A stretch of DNA of 64,000 bases from Pogona vitticeps (Eukaryota; Chordata; Lepidosauria; Squamata; Agamidae): positions 58,065,447-58,129,446 of the forward strand of contig NC_135783.1 in assembly GCF_051106095.1 (NCBI RefSeq). The letters are read 5' to 3'. The notes under the pieces are model-generated. The model made no database searches. It was given only the letters and a program-made list of their open reading frames with translations, and was not told the origin of the DNA. Position numbers and translations under genes: made by a program. This document shows positions 35,301 through 48,200 of the stretch, piece by piece (positions within the stretch are counted from its first letter, which is position 1; each line of letters begins with the position of its first letter).

Positions 35301-38300
35301 CCAGTCCGGTGGCTTGGTGTGTGGCCATGAACTCAAGCAGGAACTCATTAATTACAGTTTGCCACTAGGTTATGACATTTCCCTTCTATCAGGGTAACTG
35401 TGTAACTGGATTTTGGCTATTTGTGTTAAACATGACTTACTCATCAGACACTTATTTATGGTATAGCAGTTATACCTATTCCAATGAAATCACAAACCTG
35501 ATGAACACAGGCAACAGAAGATACTACATGTTACTTTTCAGAAGTCATCTTATAGCAATAAAGAGGATTTGTCCACATGGAGGCCAAAACACCTGTTTCT
35601 ATACTGCTTTGGGTTGGCGGGGCCTTCACTAACCACATAATGCAAGGTTCTGTTTGTCAATATCCATACTTTTTCCCTTGCCATCTATGGTTTTGATCTT
35701 TATGGCAGTGTTGAATTATATTATAGTGAGCTTTGCTGCAAGAGACAGAGCTTAATCCTACAGCACTTCTTATGAAGAGTTCTTTTCTGAATTGGCATCT
35801 GTCAGCTAGAAGAAAGGTTTTAATAACCTCATTAATAAGTTTTAAAAACAGACCAAAAGCCTTCAGAAGGAAGGAGGCACCAAGGAGGTGCATTTTTATT
35901 TATCTATTACAATATATTTTACAGAGAAGTTACTTTTTTCCAGTGTAGATGCAAATAACAGTAAGCCATCAATCCGCCTTTGGCAGGAACCACAAGCAAC
36001 TGTATTCATTTACTCTGGGACCTGCTCATCAGGAAAAGCCCATAGCCATTAATTTGAAGCTTGCTTTCAGGGTGTCTAATAATCTTTTCCTTTCAACCAA
36101 AACCTGTCTGCTAGTTCTTTTTGAGACTGCAATAGGTATGTATTCTATCCTCGTCTCAGCAGTAATATTTTGATTCATGAATAAAATAAATGTATATACA
36201 AATGAAAATACCTCTGATTCCATCTATTAGAGCTCTTTTTTCTTCTTGCCTTTCCACAGCAACCAAAGTAAAGAAGCATTCATTGACTGGGCCCGATACG
36301 ATGATTCACAGGACCACTTTTGTGAACTAGATGGTAAAATTGTTCTATTGAATCATATCTTTCTGAACCATTTCTTTTTAAATTTTCATGGAAACTTGGA
36401 AATTGTATCCACATATTTCACAAAGAGTAATAATTATGTGCCATCAAGTCAATGCCAACTTATGGTGAACCTTGCCATGGTTTCTTGGGTATAAAGTACT
36501 CAGAAGTGATTTACTATTCCTGTCTTCTGGTGAGAGTCTAGGACTTTGTAGTCTAGCCCAAGGCTACACTTAGCTGGCTGTTCTCTCAGGATGCACAACA
36601 TGGAATTGAACTCCTGTCTCTGCAGCCAGGTACTCCAGCTCACTGAGCTGTACAGCTAGCACAAGGAGGATGGCCAAAATCCTGTTGCACCATTAACACA
36701 AAGGTGCATCTCTTGACACATTAAGATCTATCCATAGGCATTATCTGTTCCACACTGAGTCACACAACTCTGTGTTCAATAAGTAATGCCTACAGAGATT
36801 TCTTAACTCATGGCAATTTTCTGCTAAACATTACACCTTTTGCATAAGTGCAGAACATGATTTTGACCAATGTGTGTCACTTACTCTAAGAAAAGAGGCT
36901 TGGTTCTAATAATTGCCCAAATGGAATTGAGTCAAGAGCTTAAGTGCATCATTTATCATTGCTTACTTGTCTGTTGTTTAGGACTCAGAATACTTTGGTG
37001 ATATGTTCAGGACTTCTTATATGAAAAATTGCTTTCACAACATACAAGGGATATATTAGCAGACTATGAGAAACCTCAAGATTTGCAAAAGTTACTGAAA
37101 ATTTGACTCTTACATTGTTTTATAGAAAGTGATTGTTGATAATGACAATAATTCAAGTTTGTTGCAGTTTTTACATAAGCTGGATAATTCAGTGCTTGGA
37201 ACCACCTCAGAGTTCAAACTTGATTGACAATGTCCCTCATGGGAGAAGAGTCACCCTATGCAGCCTTGGTACATGGTAACAGTGTGCTAGCTGAAGGAGA
37301 GACTGATAAACTGCTTCTGGGTATTCTATACCTAGAAAATCCTGAGAAAATTTCCATAAGTCAGAGTTCACCTGATGGGACATACTGTATATCTGGTTGT
37401 TGTTGTTGTTTTACTTTAATTGACTTTTTGCTATCTCCATTTCATATTGCTCTTTCTGTGGTACTGGAACAAGAACAGAAACAACCTGAGTGTTTTGTTT
37501 TCTTTAGATGAGAGATCTCCTGACGCTCAGTATGTAGATTTGCTGCTGAATCCAGAGCGTTACACTGGATACAAAGGGCCCTCTGCCTGGAGAGTATGGA
37601 ACAGTATCTATGAAGAAAATTGCTTCAAGTAACTGGGAAGGGAGGGTAAAATTGATACAACTCAGTTCTTTTGGGTTGAGAGGACATATTTCTAATTGTT
37701 TTCCTCACCTCTTTAGGCCACGATCAGTGTATCGCCCACTCAATCCACTGGCACCAAGCAAGGGTAAGTAACTAGATACTTTGCTACTTAAGAATGGCTT
37801 TGAAAGTTCATTATAACTGTATTATTCTGGAAAGTAGCAAGACCTTAATAAGTAAGATGGTCCACTTGCTTAGGCTTAGTGAGGATACTTTCTCATATTT
37901 CCTTGATGTATATTCTTCCTTTTGTCAAGTGTTTTCAAACTAGCTTACAAAATATAGTATAAAGTTTAAGTGTCTAACATGTTGAATATATGAATACAAA
38001 TGGCAAAAGTTAAAATAGCAAACAGGTAAAATGAGAAATTAGCAACTGAAGAGTCTAAGCACCACTGAATTACTATGTAAACAGGATAAACTTCATCATG
38101 ATGAAGACACCAGCTAGCGTATCTCTGTGAAGAGTATCAGTCTGGGGACCATCACAACAAAGGCACTCACTCTCCTAGCCATTGGCCTACAAGCGTTGTC
38201 GCTACAAGCACACCAGGAAGAGCCTGTGAACATGATCCCAACTAAAAGGGATGCATAAATCATGCCTTTCTCTTATCAAATACCCAGTCTTGTTAAGCAT

Positions 38301-39227
38301 TGAAAGTTCAAATGAGCATTTTGATAAATTGCATCCAAAAACAAATCTGAAGATTGTGGATATTTTTCAATAAATGAGTGATATGGGTTCTGGAAACTTC
38401 AAATATCACATTTAAAGCTCACTGTTGGAGACTAACTGGGTGTTTACTAGAGCACACATTATTATTTTCCTCTTTCCAAGAAACAATGCAGCCAGTGCAG
38501 TAGCCATAGTTAGTGAAATGCATTGTGGACTGCTGCTTATAGATCAATCATCAATTGCTTCATTAACTTGTTAAGAAGCAGTACTGTCTTTAAGTCAGGA
38601 ATAAATATAACTTCAGGCATTTTGTTGATGTAATTGGAAAAAATCTGTCTTTTTCCACCTTTTTTCATGCTGTGAGAGTTTATAAATACTGTATTGGTAA
38701 AATATTAACTTGGAGGGTGCAGAACAGGTTTCTTTGGCAAGTTTGGCCTTGCAAAAAGATATTATTTCATAACCTGAGATTCCTGAAAATCATTCTTTGA
38801 CATGCTAAACAATTCTAAAAATATCCATTAAGTTAGCAAATAGTTAAATATTGGGATTTAATACTGTATTTTGTGTCTTTGTTCATGTTTTATATGGTAA
38901 GAGACAGATGCATTATGACTTTGGTCTCTAAGTCCTAAATGAAAGAACTGGTGGGCTGAACAATAAATTGGAATTTTAGCCTTATGAATAGTAATAGAAC
39001 AAAAATTAGTTTTTATTTTTAAAAAATATAAATAGAATAAATTTCTGTTTATCCATGATTTTGCTTTCTTTTTTTTCCAGGAGAAGATGATGGTGAGTTG
39101 TCATTATATAATACTCTTTTGCTTCGTCTATAGCCGCCTAGAGTGGTCACAAGACCAGATAGGTGGGATATAAAATAAATAAACAAATAAACAAACAAAC
39201 AAACAAACAAACAAATAAACAAACAAA

Positions 39228-39294
<67 letters not shown>

Positions 39295-42200
39295 AGGCTT
39301 GGGGCAAATAAAAATACAACATATTCTCGAAGGCTTCCACAGCCGGGATTCAATGGTTATTGTGGGTTTTCTGGGTTGTTTGGCCATGTTCTTAAGGGTT
39401 TTCTTCTTCCTAACATTTTGCCAGTCTCTGTGGCCAGCATCTTCAGAGGACAGGAGTCAGAACTCTGTACAACAGTTAAAATATAATAGATATAAAATTT
39501 AAAACAACAACAGCAAACAAAACCTAAAAGGTTGGTCTCAGACTTCAGGCCTTTCTTCCAGTTGAGCTACATTTAGGCGTCTGTAGAGTATCTGAATTCC
39601 CAAAATTGAGAAAATCTGAATATCCCATTTGTACCTAAAATTAACATTTTATTTAGTGTTGCTGCTGCCTGCAGAACGATGTTTGGATGTGATATATAGC
39701 TGAACATTTTCTTTGTATGCCTAGCCAAAAGGATGTTAATTCTGCATGGGTATTTGTCCTTAACACACAAACAAATCATTGACTCTCTGGAAATTTTTAT
39801 TACATTGGGGAAATTCACCCAATGTAATAAAAATCAACAAAATAAGAGTTGAGTTTTCCATGTTGTCTGTATGGATCCTATGCATCTTTCCACAGAAGTG
39901 CATACCACTCAGTTTTATTGGGACTCATATTTTCCTTAAATGTTATGGCCTGAGGAACTGTTTTGGTTCACATCACTGGATATTTTTAAAATGTGTAATA
40001 ATTTTGATACTCCTAATGTGAATTTTTGTGTTCACAGGAGAATCATTCTACACATGGCTAGAAGGTAAATATATTTTCCTGTGTGCGCGTGTGTAATTTT
40101 ATAATAGAAGAGAAAAACTAATGGATCTATTATCAGTCAGAGAGTCACATAATGTCTTAAAACCTGATTTATTTTCTTATTTGTTACTGATTCTTTTTAA
40201 AATTTTATTATTAAAGCCTGTTTTAAAACCTGAAGTAATGCCATAGTTTACTTGTTAGTCTTTAAGACTCCACAGAGGGTGGATGCAGGGGGGTTGCAAT
40301 GATGCAAGTGACACTTTGCTACTGACATTAAAATGTGTAAGAGTGGAAGGGGTCTTTTTTTAAATGAAGTGTTCAGGGGATTTTATAAGCTTTAGGACTC
40401 AGTCAGCATATAAGCTAAAGATAATAAAGAAAATTATTATCTCCCATAATAAGCACGAGCAAGGTGGATGTTTATCAGATAGTGGTTTTTCACAGTTATA
40501 TGCTTTTCTGCTGGAACCTCCCATCCCACTTCCAGTTCCATGCCTCTGGATCCAGTGTCAGCCTGGTTCACCTATAATGGCCCTTGTCAAGGGCTGCTCT
40601 CAAGATGGCTAGGATGCCTTCCTCTCTGTTGTCTTTCTGCTAGCAAACAAAAAGACATTTAACTGAATAAGGCCTTTGGGTCTGTTGCTGGAGGGGGGTT
40701 AGTTGGTTAGTGTGATATATTTTATTATCTTTAGTTGATTTATTCTTACGTTTGGCTTTAACCACAAATGTGTACTTTAACTGCATTTTTATTAGATCAT
40801 TGACTGCCATTCTTGCAGGAAAGGCAGGATACAGAAATCTAATCAATAAAACTATTGTTTTCAATTGTGTGAAGGAGGTATAAAGAAACTTTCTGTATTC
40901 TCTACTTCTCTCTGTATACTGAAGAACAAGACGTTAAACATACCACACTTTTTCCGTGACATTCCAATTTGGGGAGCTAATTGGAAAGAGCAAAGCAAAT
41001 GAAATCCTGCTTCTTCATGTTTTATCTTTTAATCTGTCATTTGGTAAATGGAAAGGCTTCTTATTTCTGTGTAAAACCTTGGATCCAGCAGAGCATCCTG
41101 TTGGTACAAAGGGTTAAAAAATACTTTTCCTTTTCTCCCACTAGCCCCACTGTTTTAGAATGTTCACAAACCCTCTAGAGCAGCCATTCTCAATTTTTCT
41201 TTTTGTTATGGCCGTAAAGACTATATGAAAGAAACATAGGCCAAATCAGGATTGTATAAGTTGAATAAGAAACCTTCTAAGGTAATTGAAGAATTTTTTC
41301 CAGTCTGTGCCTCCTTCAAATGTGCGAGCACCCACCCAGGAGGCCATATGATCCCCATTGAGAATGGCTGCTCTAGAGCACTGGTTCTTAACCTTGGGTT
41401 ACTCAGGAGTTTTGGACTGCAACTCCCAGAAGCCTTCACCACCAGCTGTGCTGACTGGGGTTTCTGGGAGTTGCAGTTCAAAAGCATCTGAGTAACAAAG
41501 GTTAAGAACTACTGCTCTAGAGAACGCTCAAAGGACTGAAAGAGGGTGGAATCAATACCAGTTGTATCCTCCACTACTGCCAGTGGCAGCCAAGCCATTA
41601 ACTACAGTTCCCCAAGTCTGATTTGCTTAAAATCTGTAGAAAGGTTTCTGGTCTCCACATCAGTATGAAAGAAAGTGAAGGGGTTATCACAGCTCATTTA
41701 AGTCATAGTGTATCATTACATCTGTACCAGACTGTTGACTGTACTCTCATCAGTTCAATTTTAAACCTTTTTTCTATTCAGGCCTATGTCTAGAGAAACG
41801 TGTTTTCTATAAGCTTATTTCTGGACTTCATGCTAGTATCAACTTGCATCTTTGCGCAAATTACCTGCTTGAAGGTACTACATTAATCTCCATTTATAGT
41901 TATAAGAAATTAAATTTTTTATGATGTTCCATGGAAACAAACTTTGAACAATCTGTCACTATTTCTTCAAAATACTGTTTTTCTCTGTTCAGAAACCTGG
42001 GGCAAACCTCGTTGGGGACCCAATGTTAAAGAATTCACCCATCGCTTTGACCCTGCAGAAACAAAAAATGAAGGTCCACGGCGACTTAAAAACTTGTATT
42101 TCTTATATTTGGTGGAACTGCGTGCTTTGTCAAAAGTTGCATCATACTTTGAGCGTTCAGTTGTGGACCTTTACACTGGTAATTCCCAAGAAGATACAGA

Positions 42201-45200
42201 AACCAAGTCTCTATTGTTAGAAATATTCAGAGATGCAAAGTAAGTATGTATATTATTCCACTCTACAATTAATAGACAGCTTGATATGGTGAATTGAATT
42301 CAAAGAGTGAATTGTGTGAAGATGGAATACATTAAAACATATAAGAACAATAATCCAAGCAAAGCAGGGCCTTCCATTTCACTTCACTAAAGCAGGCTGT
42401 GGGAGCAGCAGAACTGCCACCTTGCCTTCACCCACTGACCAAGTCTTTACCAGTTGGGTAAGCACCTGGTGTCTACACAGTTCTTCAGAGTGGCTGCTCT
42501 GGTGGAGGTGCCTCTTGTCTGAAGGCAAATGTGGCAGGCCCTTTTTTTCAAGGAAGGAGGGAGATGGAGTATCAGCAGTGACAGTCAAAGACAGGTTCTC
42601 TTAAAATGACTGGTTCGTTATTGCTTGATTCTGAGGATCTTCAGAGCCAGGCTCTATCAGGAGAGGTAATCAGGGGAATTGTCTGTGCTACTTGTGCAAC
42701 TTTTCTTAGTACTTGAACAACTCTCAAAACTTGTCATGAAGGTACAAACCAGATTTACAAAGCCAGCCATTTACAGTGCATATTTTGTATAGTCTTCCTT
42801 CTTGGGGAGGTGGGGCCCACTGCCACTGGTGTTTATCTGGTGTTCCTCCTACTTTGGCGAGATGTTACCAATATTTTCCTCCTCTGTGGAATGAGATATG
42901 ATCTCAGCTATCTCAAAGACTATCTACTTTTATGAGCCTGCCTGGGTGTTAAAATTATCACAAGGGCTTTTCTCTTGGTCCCACCACTCACAGGTATGCT
43001 TGGTGAGGACACAAGAGTGTCTTTTTTGCCACTGCTTCTAGACTCTGGCAGTCCCCCACATGGGAGGTCAGACTGGCCACATCGTTTCTGTTCTTCCACA
43101 AGCAAGCCAAGCCCTTTCTCAGGCAGGCTTTTCCTTAGTGACTGATGGTCTAGGAGAGGTTTTTAAATGAGATGGCTTGCATTTTGTTGCTTCTAAATCT
43201 GCTTTAGTGATACTTTCCCTAGGATTGAGAATATAATGTTATTAATTTATTTAATAACTGAAAAATTCTCTCTATTTCACTTTGATACTGTTCTTTCATT
43301 ATATACACTGCCTTGGGTCATTTCATAGGAGAAAGGCGGGATTAAAATATTTTTATTAAATAAAATACAGGTATATACATGCTGCCAGTCCAGCACAGTG
43401 AGGGAAAAATGTCTCAGGCAAAAACAAACACTCATAATTTACACTGAAAATAGTTATTATCCTTTTCTACAACCATAGCAACTACTGGCAAATGGGAAAA
43501 AAAATCTGCTCTATTTAGCTGCTGTGACAATTCATGTGCAAACCAAGAATTCTTCCAGCTTTTTTGTATGCCCTAAATTTTGTTTAAAGATCCCCACATC
43601 TCCCCTCAGTGCCATGGTCAAGCATCTTATTCTGAGGAGGCCTAAGCAGTTTAGGGAGTCTTATCCAGTAGTTGGAACAAAAATATATGTAGGCTGGGAG
43701 GTATAATGTAATGTTTAAATGTTAATAATATGTAACATTATATCACTTAAAAACAAATGGACTTCATGATGCTTTTGTGCTCACTGGCCTAAACACTGGA
43801 ATGTATGTAATTCATTTAGGTTGTTTCCTATGCACTTTGATGAAAAGTCGATGTTTGCTGGAGACAAAAAGGGGGCCAAATCATTAAAGGTAAATATAAA
43901 TGTTCACTGATATTTTTCCTTAAACAGTTCCAGGGGATTTGAGTCACCTTTAAAACCCAGGTGGGAGGGAGGGTAGTACAAAGATATTTTGAAAGTAGAA
44001 GTATGGCTGAATTTGGATCACAACTAAAAAAAAAGTCAAAACTGTGAACTGTGCCTTCAACATGTACATTTGTCTTTTCTGAGTTCACCTTGAGCAGGAA
44101 TTCCCATCAAGCCTTGATCTTACAAATTCTCACAGATTTAAAAAGTACTACCAGGAATGGTCAAGGAACTTGCTGGACCTGATGCAGATAACTGTAGTAT
44201 GCTGTTGCAAGTGGGCATCACAAGCTATTGTGTTCTTCTCCTAGGCTAGTAATAATGTTCACTTAAAGAATTTGCTGCTCTTATTTTTCCTTTGAAAATC
44301 ACATTTGTAGTGTTTGCTGCCAAATGATGGCTGAAATCCTGTTGTGTAGTTGCACACGCTTTTAGACACAAATTGCCTAAGAAAGTTAAAAAATTTCTGT
44401 GGATATGTAACTTTCCATAATATCTATGGAAAGGTCTTAACTGATTTCAACTTGCATCCAAAAGCTTTGCCATTCACATAACTATGCAACAAGATTTTAT
44501 TCAGACTGCATACTTCAATACAGTGGGGTCTCGACTTACGAACGGCTCGACATACGGACGTTTCGACTTACGAACTGCTCTCATAGGAATATATGGACTT
44601 GACTTACGAACTTAGATTCGAGTTACAAACTCTTTTTTTCCCTTTTTTTAAAAGCTAAGTCATCTTAGGTTAAAAGGAAAAAAGGAAAATATCCCCCTCT
44701 AGTGGCAGAAGGCGGAATAGCAGCTTCCCATTAGTTTCTATGGACGAAAAGAGCAGATACGGATTAAATGGTTTTCAATGCATTCCTATGGGAAATGCAG
44801 ATTCGACTTAAGAACTTTTCGAACTGAGAACTGCCTTCCAATACGGATTAAGTTCATAAGTCGAGACCCCACTGTACTTGTTTCCTTTCCGTAGAATAAT
44901 ATCAAGCATTATTGCTGCCGAAACAAAATGGAACTTGTGCAAAATTACCTAAAGAAATGGGTATGGATATAGCCCTTGTCCCACCATGATAAAGGCACGG
45001 AGAGTATCCCAACTGCCTTGTATTCTTTTATTTGCTTGTGTACAAATTCCCTCTTTCCCTTTTTGGATTTGTCAGTTGTTAGTCAATCACTGGGGGTGGT
45101 ATGCTAATCATGATGAGCTTCCAACCAGTTTGCAAGCATGAGTAATAGTAGTTTTGCAAAGTCTGGTTTTTTGGTGGTTGTGGGTTTTTCGGGCTCTTTT

Positions 45201-48200
45201 GCCTCCAAGTAAATCCACTTCTGAAGGAGGCTGAATTCCTTCAGATGTACAGAAAGAGGAGTGCATCTTCTAACCACAGTTGAAGATGCACTCCTCTGCA
45301 TCTGTGTTAGGCATAGTAACATCTTTGAAAAAGCAGACTGGTTCACTGTCTTTAAAACAAGAGGGTTCTGACAAGTATCGAGATATGCTCTCAAAAGACA
45401 TGTATGTGCTCATGCAACCCTAAAGGATACTTGAACCATGGCAATAGTGCATCTTGACACAAATCGGGCTGAATATGTCATACTCACACAGACTTATTCA
45501 CAAAGGAAATTTTATTGAATGCAAAAGAATTTAAACTATAGCAAAGATTCAGCAGTAAAGTATATGATATGGAGAAATATACTCATGAAGCAAACTTACA
45601 TGGCTGAGAGGGTTTTGAGATTCAAGTTGCTCTGTAAAGTGTTTGTATCCTGTTCTGCCCTTATCTTAATCTTTGCCGACTTGGCTAAGCCTATCTGATG
45701 GTCCAGAGACAATGCATAGGAAGAAGAAGATGGGTGTCTCTGTGTACAAAAAAGCACATTATTCTAGGGTGTTTGCTCTCTCAGACCTCCAGACAATCCT
45801 TTCAGCAGAAAAACAAAAGGAAGTCTGATCTCTCTAGAGGAGAGCTGTCCTGTGAGATGACTCTTTGGGTTTAGTATTCATGCTTTCTATGTAATTCTAT
45901 AGAGGCCATTTCCCCTTGAGAGCATGACTCACTTTGAGACCTGGGTCTGATTCTTCTTAGCCACCATTTTTAACTTACACAGTGCTGCCTCGCATTGCCG
46001 TTAATTTGATCTGCAAAAATCACTGCAGAACAAAAATGTCGCTATGCGATATTAAAAAGCCCATAGAAATGCATTGAAACTCCTTCAATGTGTTCCTATG
46101 GGCTGGAAACTCACCGTTCAGCGAAGATCCTCCATAGCACGGCCATTTTCGGTGCCTCTAAACCGAGGAATCCGTCCCTAAACACAGCGGGCGGCCATGG
46201 TTTTTTCCTGGTGGCCATTTTGAACCTGCCGATCAGCTGTGCGAAAATGGGGGCTTTGCGATGATCACTTCCCTGCAATCATCGCAAAGCGAAATCCCCC
46301 ATAGGGAACATCGCAAAAAATGTGTCACAAAGAGATTTCGTCGCTAAACGGAGCGATCGTTATGCGAGGCACCACTGTACTTGTCCTTGGCGTGAGATTT
46401 TCCAGCTAAAACAAATTGTGACATGCATATACATGTCTTGGCAAGAACAATGTGGGTTGCACAAACCTGACCAGTTTGGTAACAGTATCTCTTTAAACTA
46501 ATGTCTCTTTTTATTAACAGGAAGAATTCAGGCTACATTTCAAGAACATATCCCGCATAATGGATTGTGTTGGCTGTGATAAATGCAGATTATGGGGCAA
46601 ATTGCAGGTATGTAATTTCCTTTCAAATTTGTGTGCTATCATTCTTTTGACAGGCAAAATGACTTGTCTCTCTAGGCTAGCTATTTTTGATGCTTAATGG
46701 CTTGCACTTGTGGAACTTTTTTCAAGATAGGCTCTGAGCCCAGAAAAATACAAGTAAGGACATCCTTACTTTGAGGTTGCTTTGTGGTGCCATAACATGA
46801 TAGTGTGCACCCAAATGTTTTCCATCTTGTTCACACTAAATATGTTCACTGGAAGACATCAAGCTGCACAGATTGTGAGAAAAGTTTGTTCTTTCACTGT
46901 ATATAGAATATGTTTTGACAATAATATGAATACATGTATGAAAACCTTGAACTATATAGCACTTTAAGGCTATTTGCAGGGTTTGAAAAATCCAGGCGAG
47001 TGAAAAAACACTGCTTGACAAGCCACAGCTCCCTCCATCTGTCCCTCCCTCCCTGCCTCCTTACTCTCTCTCTCTCTCTCTGATCCTGCAGTCCTCCCCC
47101 TCCCTTTGCAAAAGGAAAAACAGCCCTCTTCTCACGAGAAGAGAGTTTGAGTGGCATATAGATATATAGCTCTGCAGGAGAATTTAGAGTAGTCCCATGC
47201 TGGAGTATATGGAGATTCCCTGCTCCCAATTTCAACCAAATGATCTGGCTCTTTAAGAGGCTGGCGCTTTTGCTTTCAGTTTTATTCTTGCTGGAGACAT
47301 TCAAAAGAAAGACATTCAAAATACAAACTTCATGACCCCACAAGCACACAGGTAATAAAGCAACCCAAGTCTGTGGGTATATTTTTTTTGAGTTTGTCCT
47401 CATTGTTATGTAGAAAGTGCCTAGTTTAAACATAAATTGCAAGGCTATAGTCCGGTCATGGTGACTGGTGAAATTTTTGACTGACTGATGAGACATTCTA
47501 AAAATTTTCAAGCCCTGGCTATTTATGTTCTTTTCATTTCAAATATGTCTGACTGAAGAAGAGATGCTTGTATTTTCAGTGAGTAAAGAATTTACATTAA
47601 AATAATTCTTAGTATTTAATTCATTTGGAATTAACATGCTAATACAATCTGATTATAAAATGATACAGAGATAGGAAATTGCATAAAGGATTTTGTGGAT
47701 GAGATTTGCATTAGTTCATAGACTTTTGTCTGAGTTTTCTGTAACTTTTCTCTTTTAGACACAAGGATTAGGAACTGCATTGAAGATCTTATTCTCAGAA
47801 AAAGAAATAAAGAATCTTCCTGAAAACAGTCCATCAAAAGGTTTTCAGCTCACACGACAAGAAATAGTTGCTCTTCTGAATGCATTTGGAAGGCAAGATA
47901 CACTTTACATTTTAATGTAGCAGTGCAGTTGTGAGCTAAACTCTTCAATGTTATTTAAATTTTTTAATTCTTAGTTGAAATATTTATATACTGTATCCAA
48001 AGACCTCATAGCCATCTCAGAACAGTAACACAATGCACAATAAAACTATATGAATGTCTAAATTGAAAACTTCAAGTTTTAAGTTTAAACAAGACATTGG
48101 CCATTATCTTGTTTTAATCCTATTCATATTCACATAAGGCTTATGTAACTAGCTGTGGCTAGTTATAGCTTCTTGTTGAAATGCCTAGAACAGGTCTCAA

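Noticed and set aside
39172-39300. Regular repeats considered as a possible CRISPR array.
   Set aside because: Units are 4 bases with no spacers, in animal DNA; a plain microsatellite.
46894-47511. 205-codon minus-strand open frame in an ERO1B intron.
   Set aside because: It coincides with a hAT-like element (TIRs and 8-bp flanks) and a CT-rich run. No domain or homologue was recognised.
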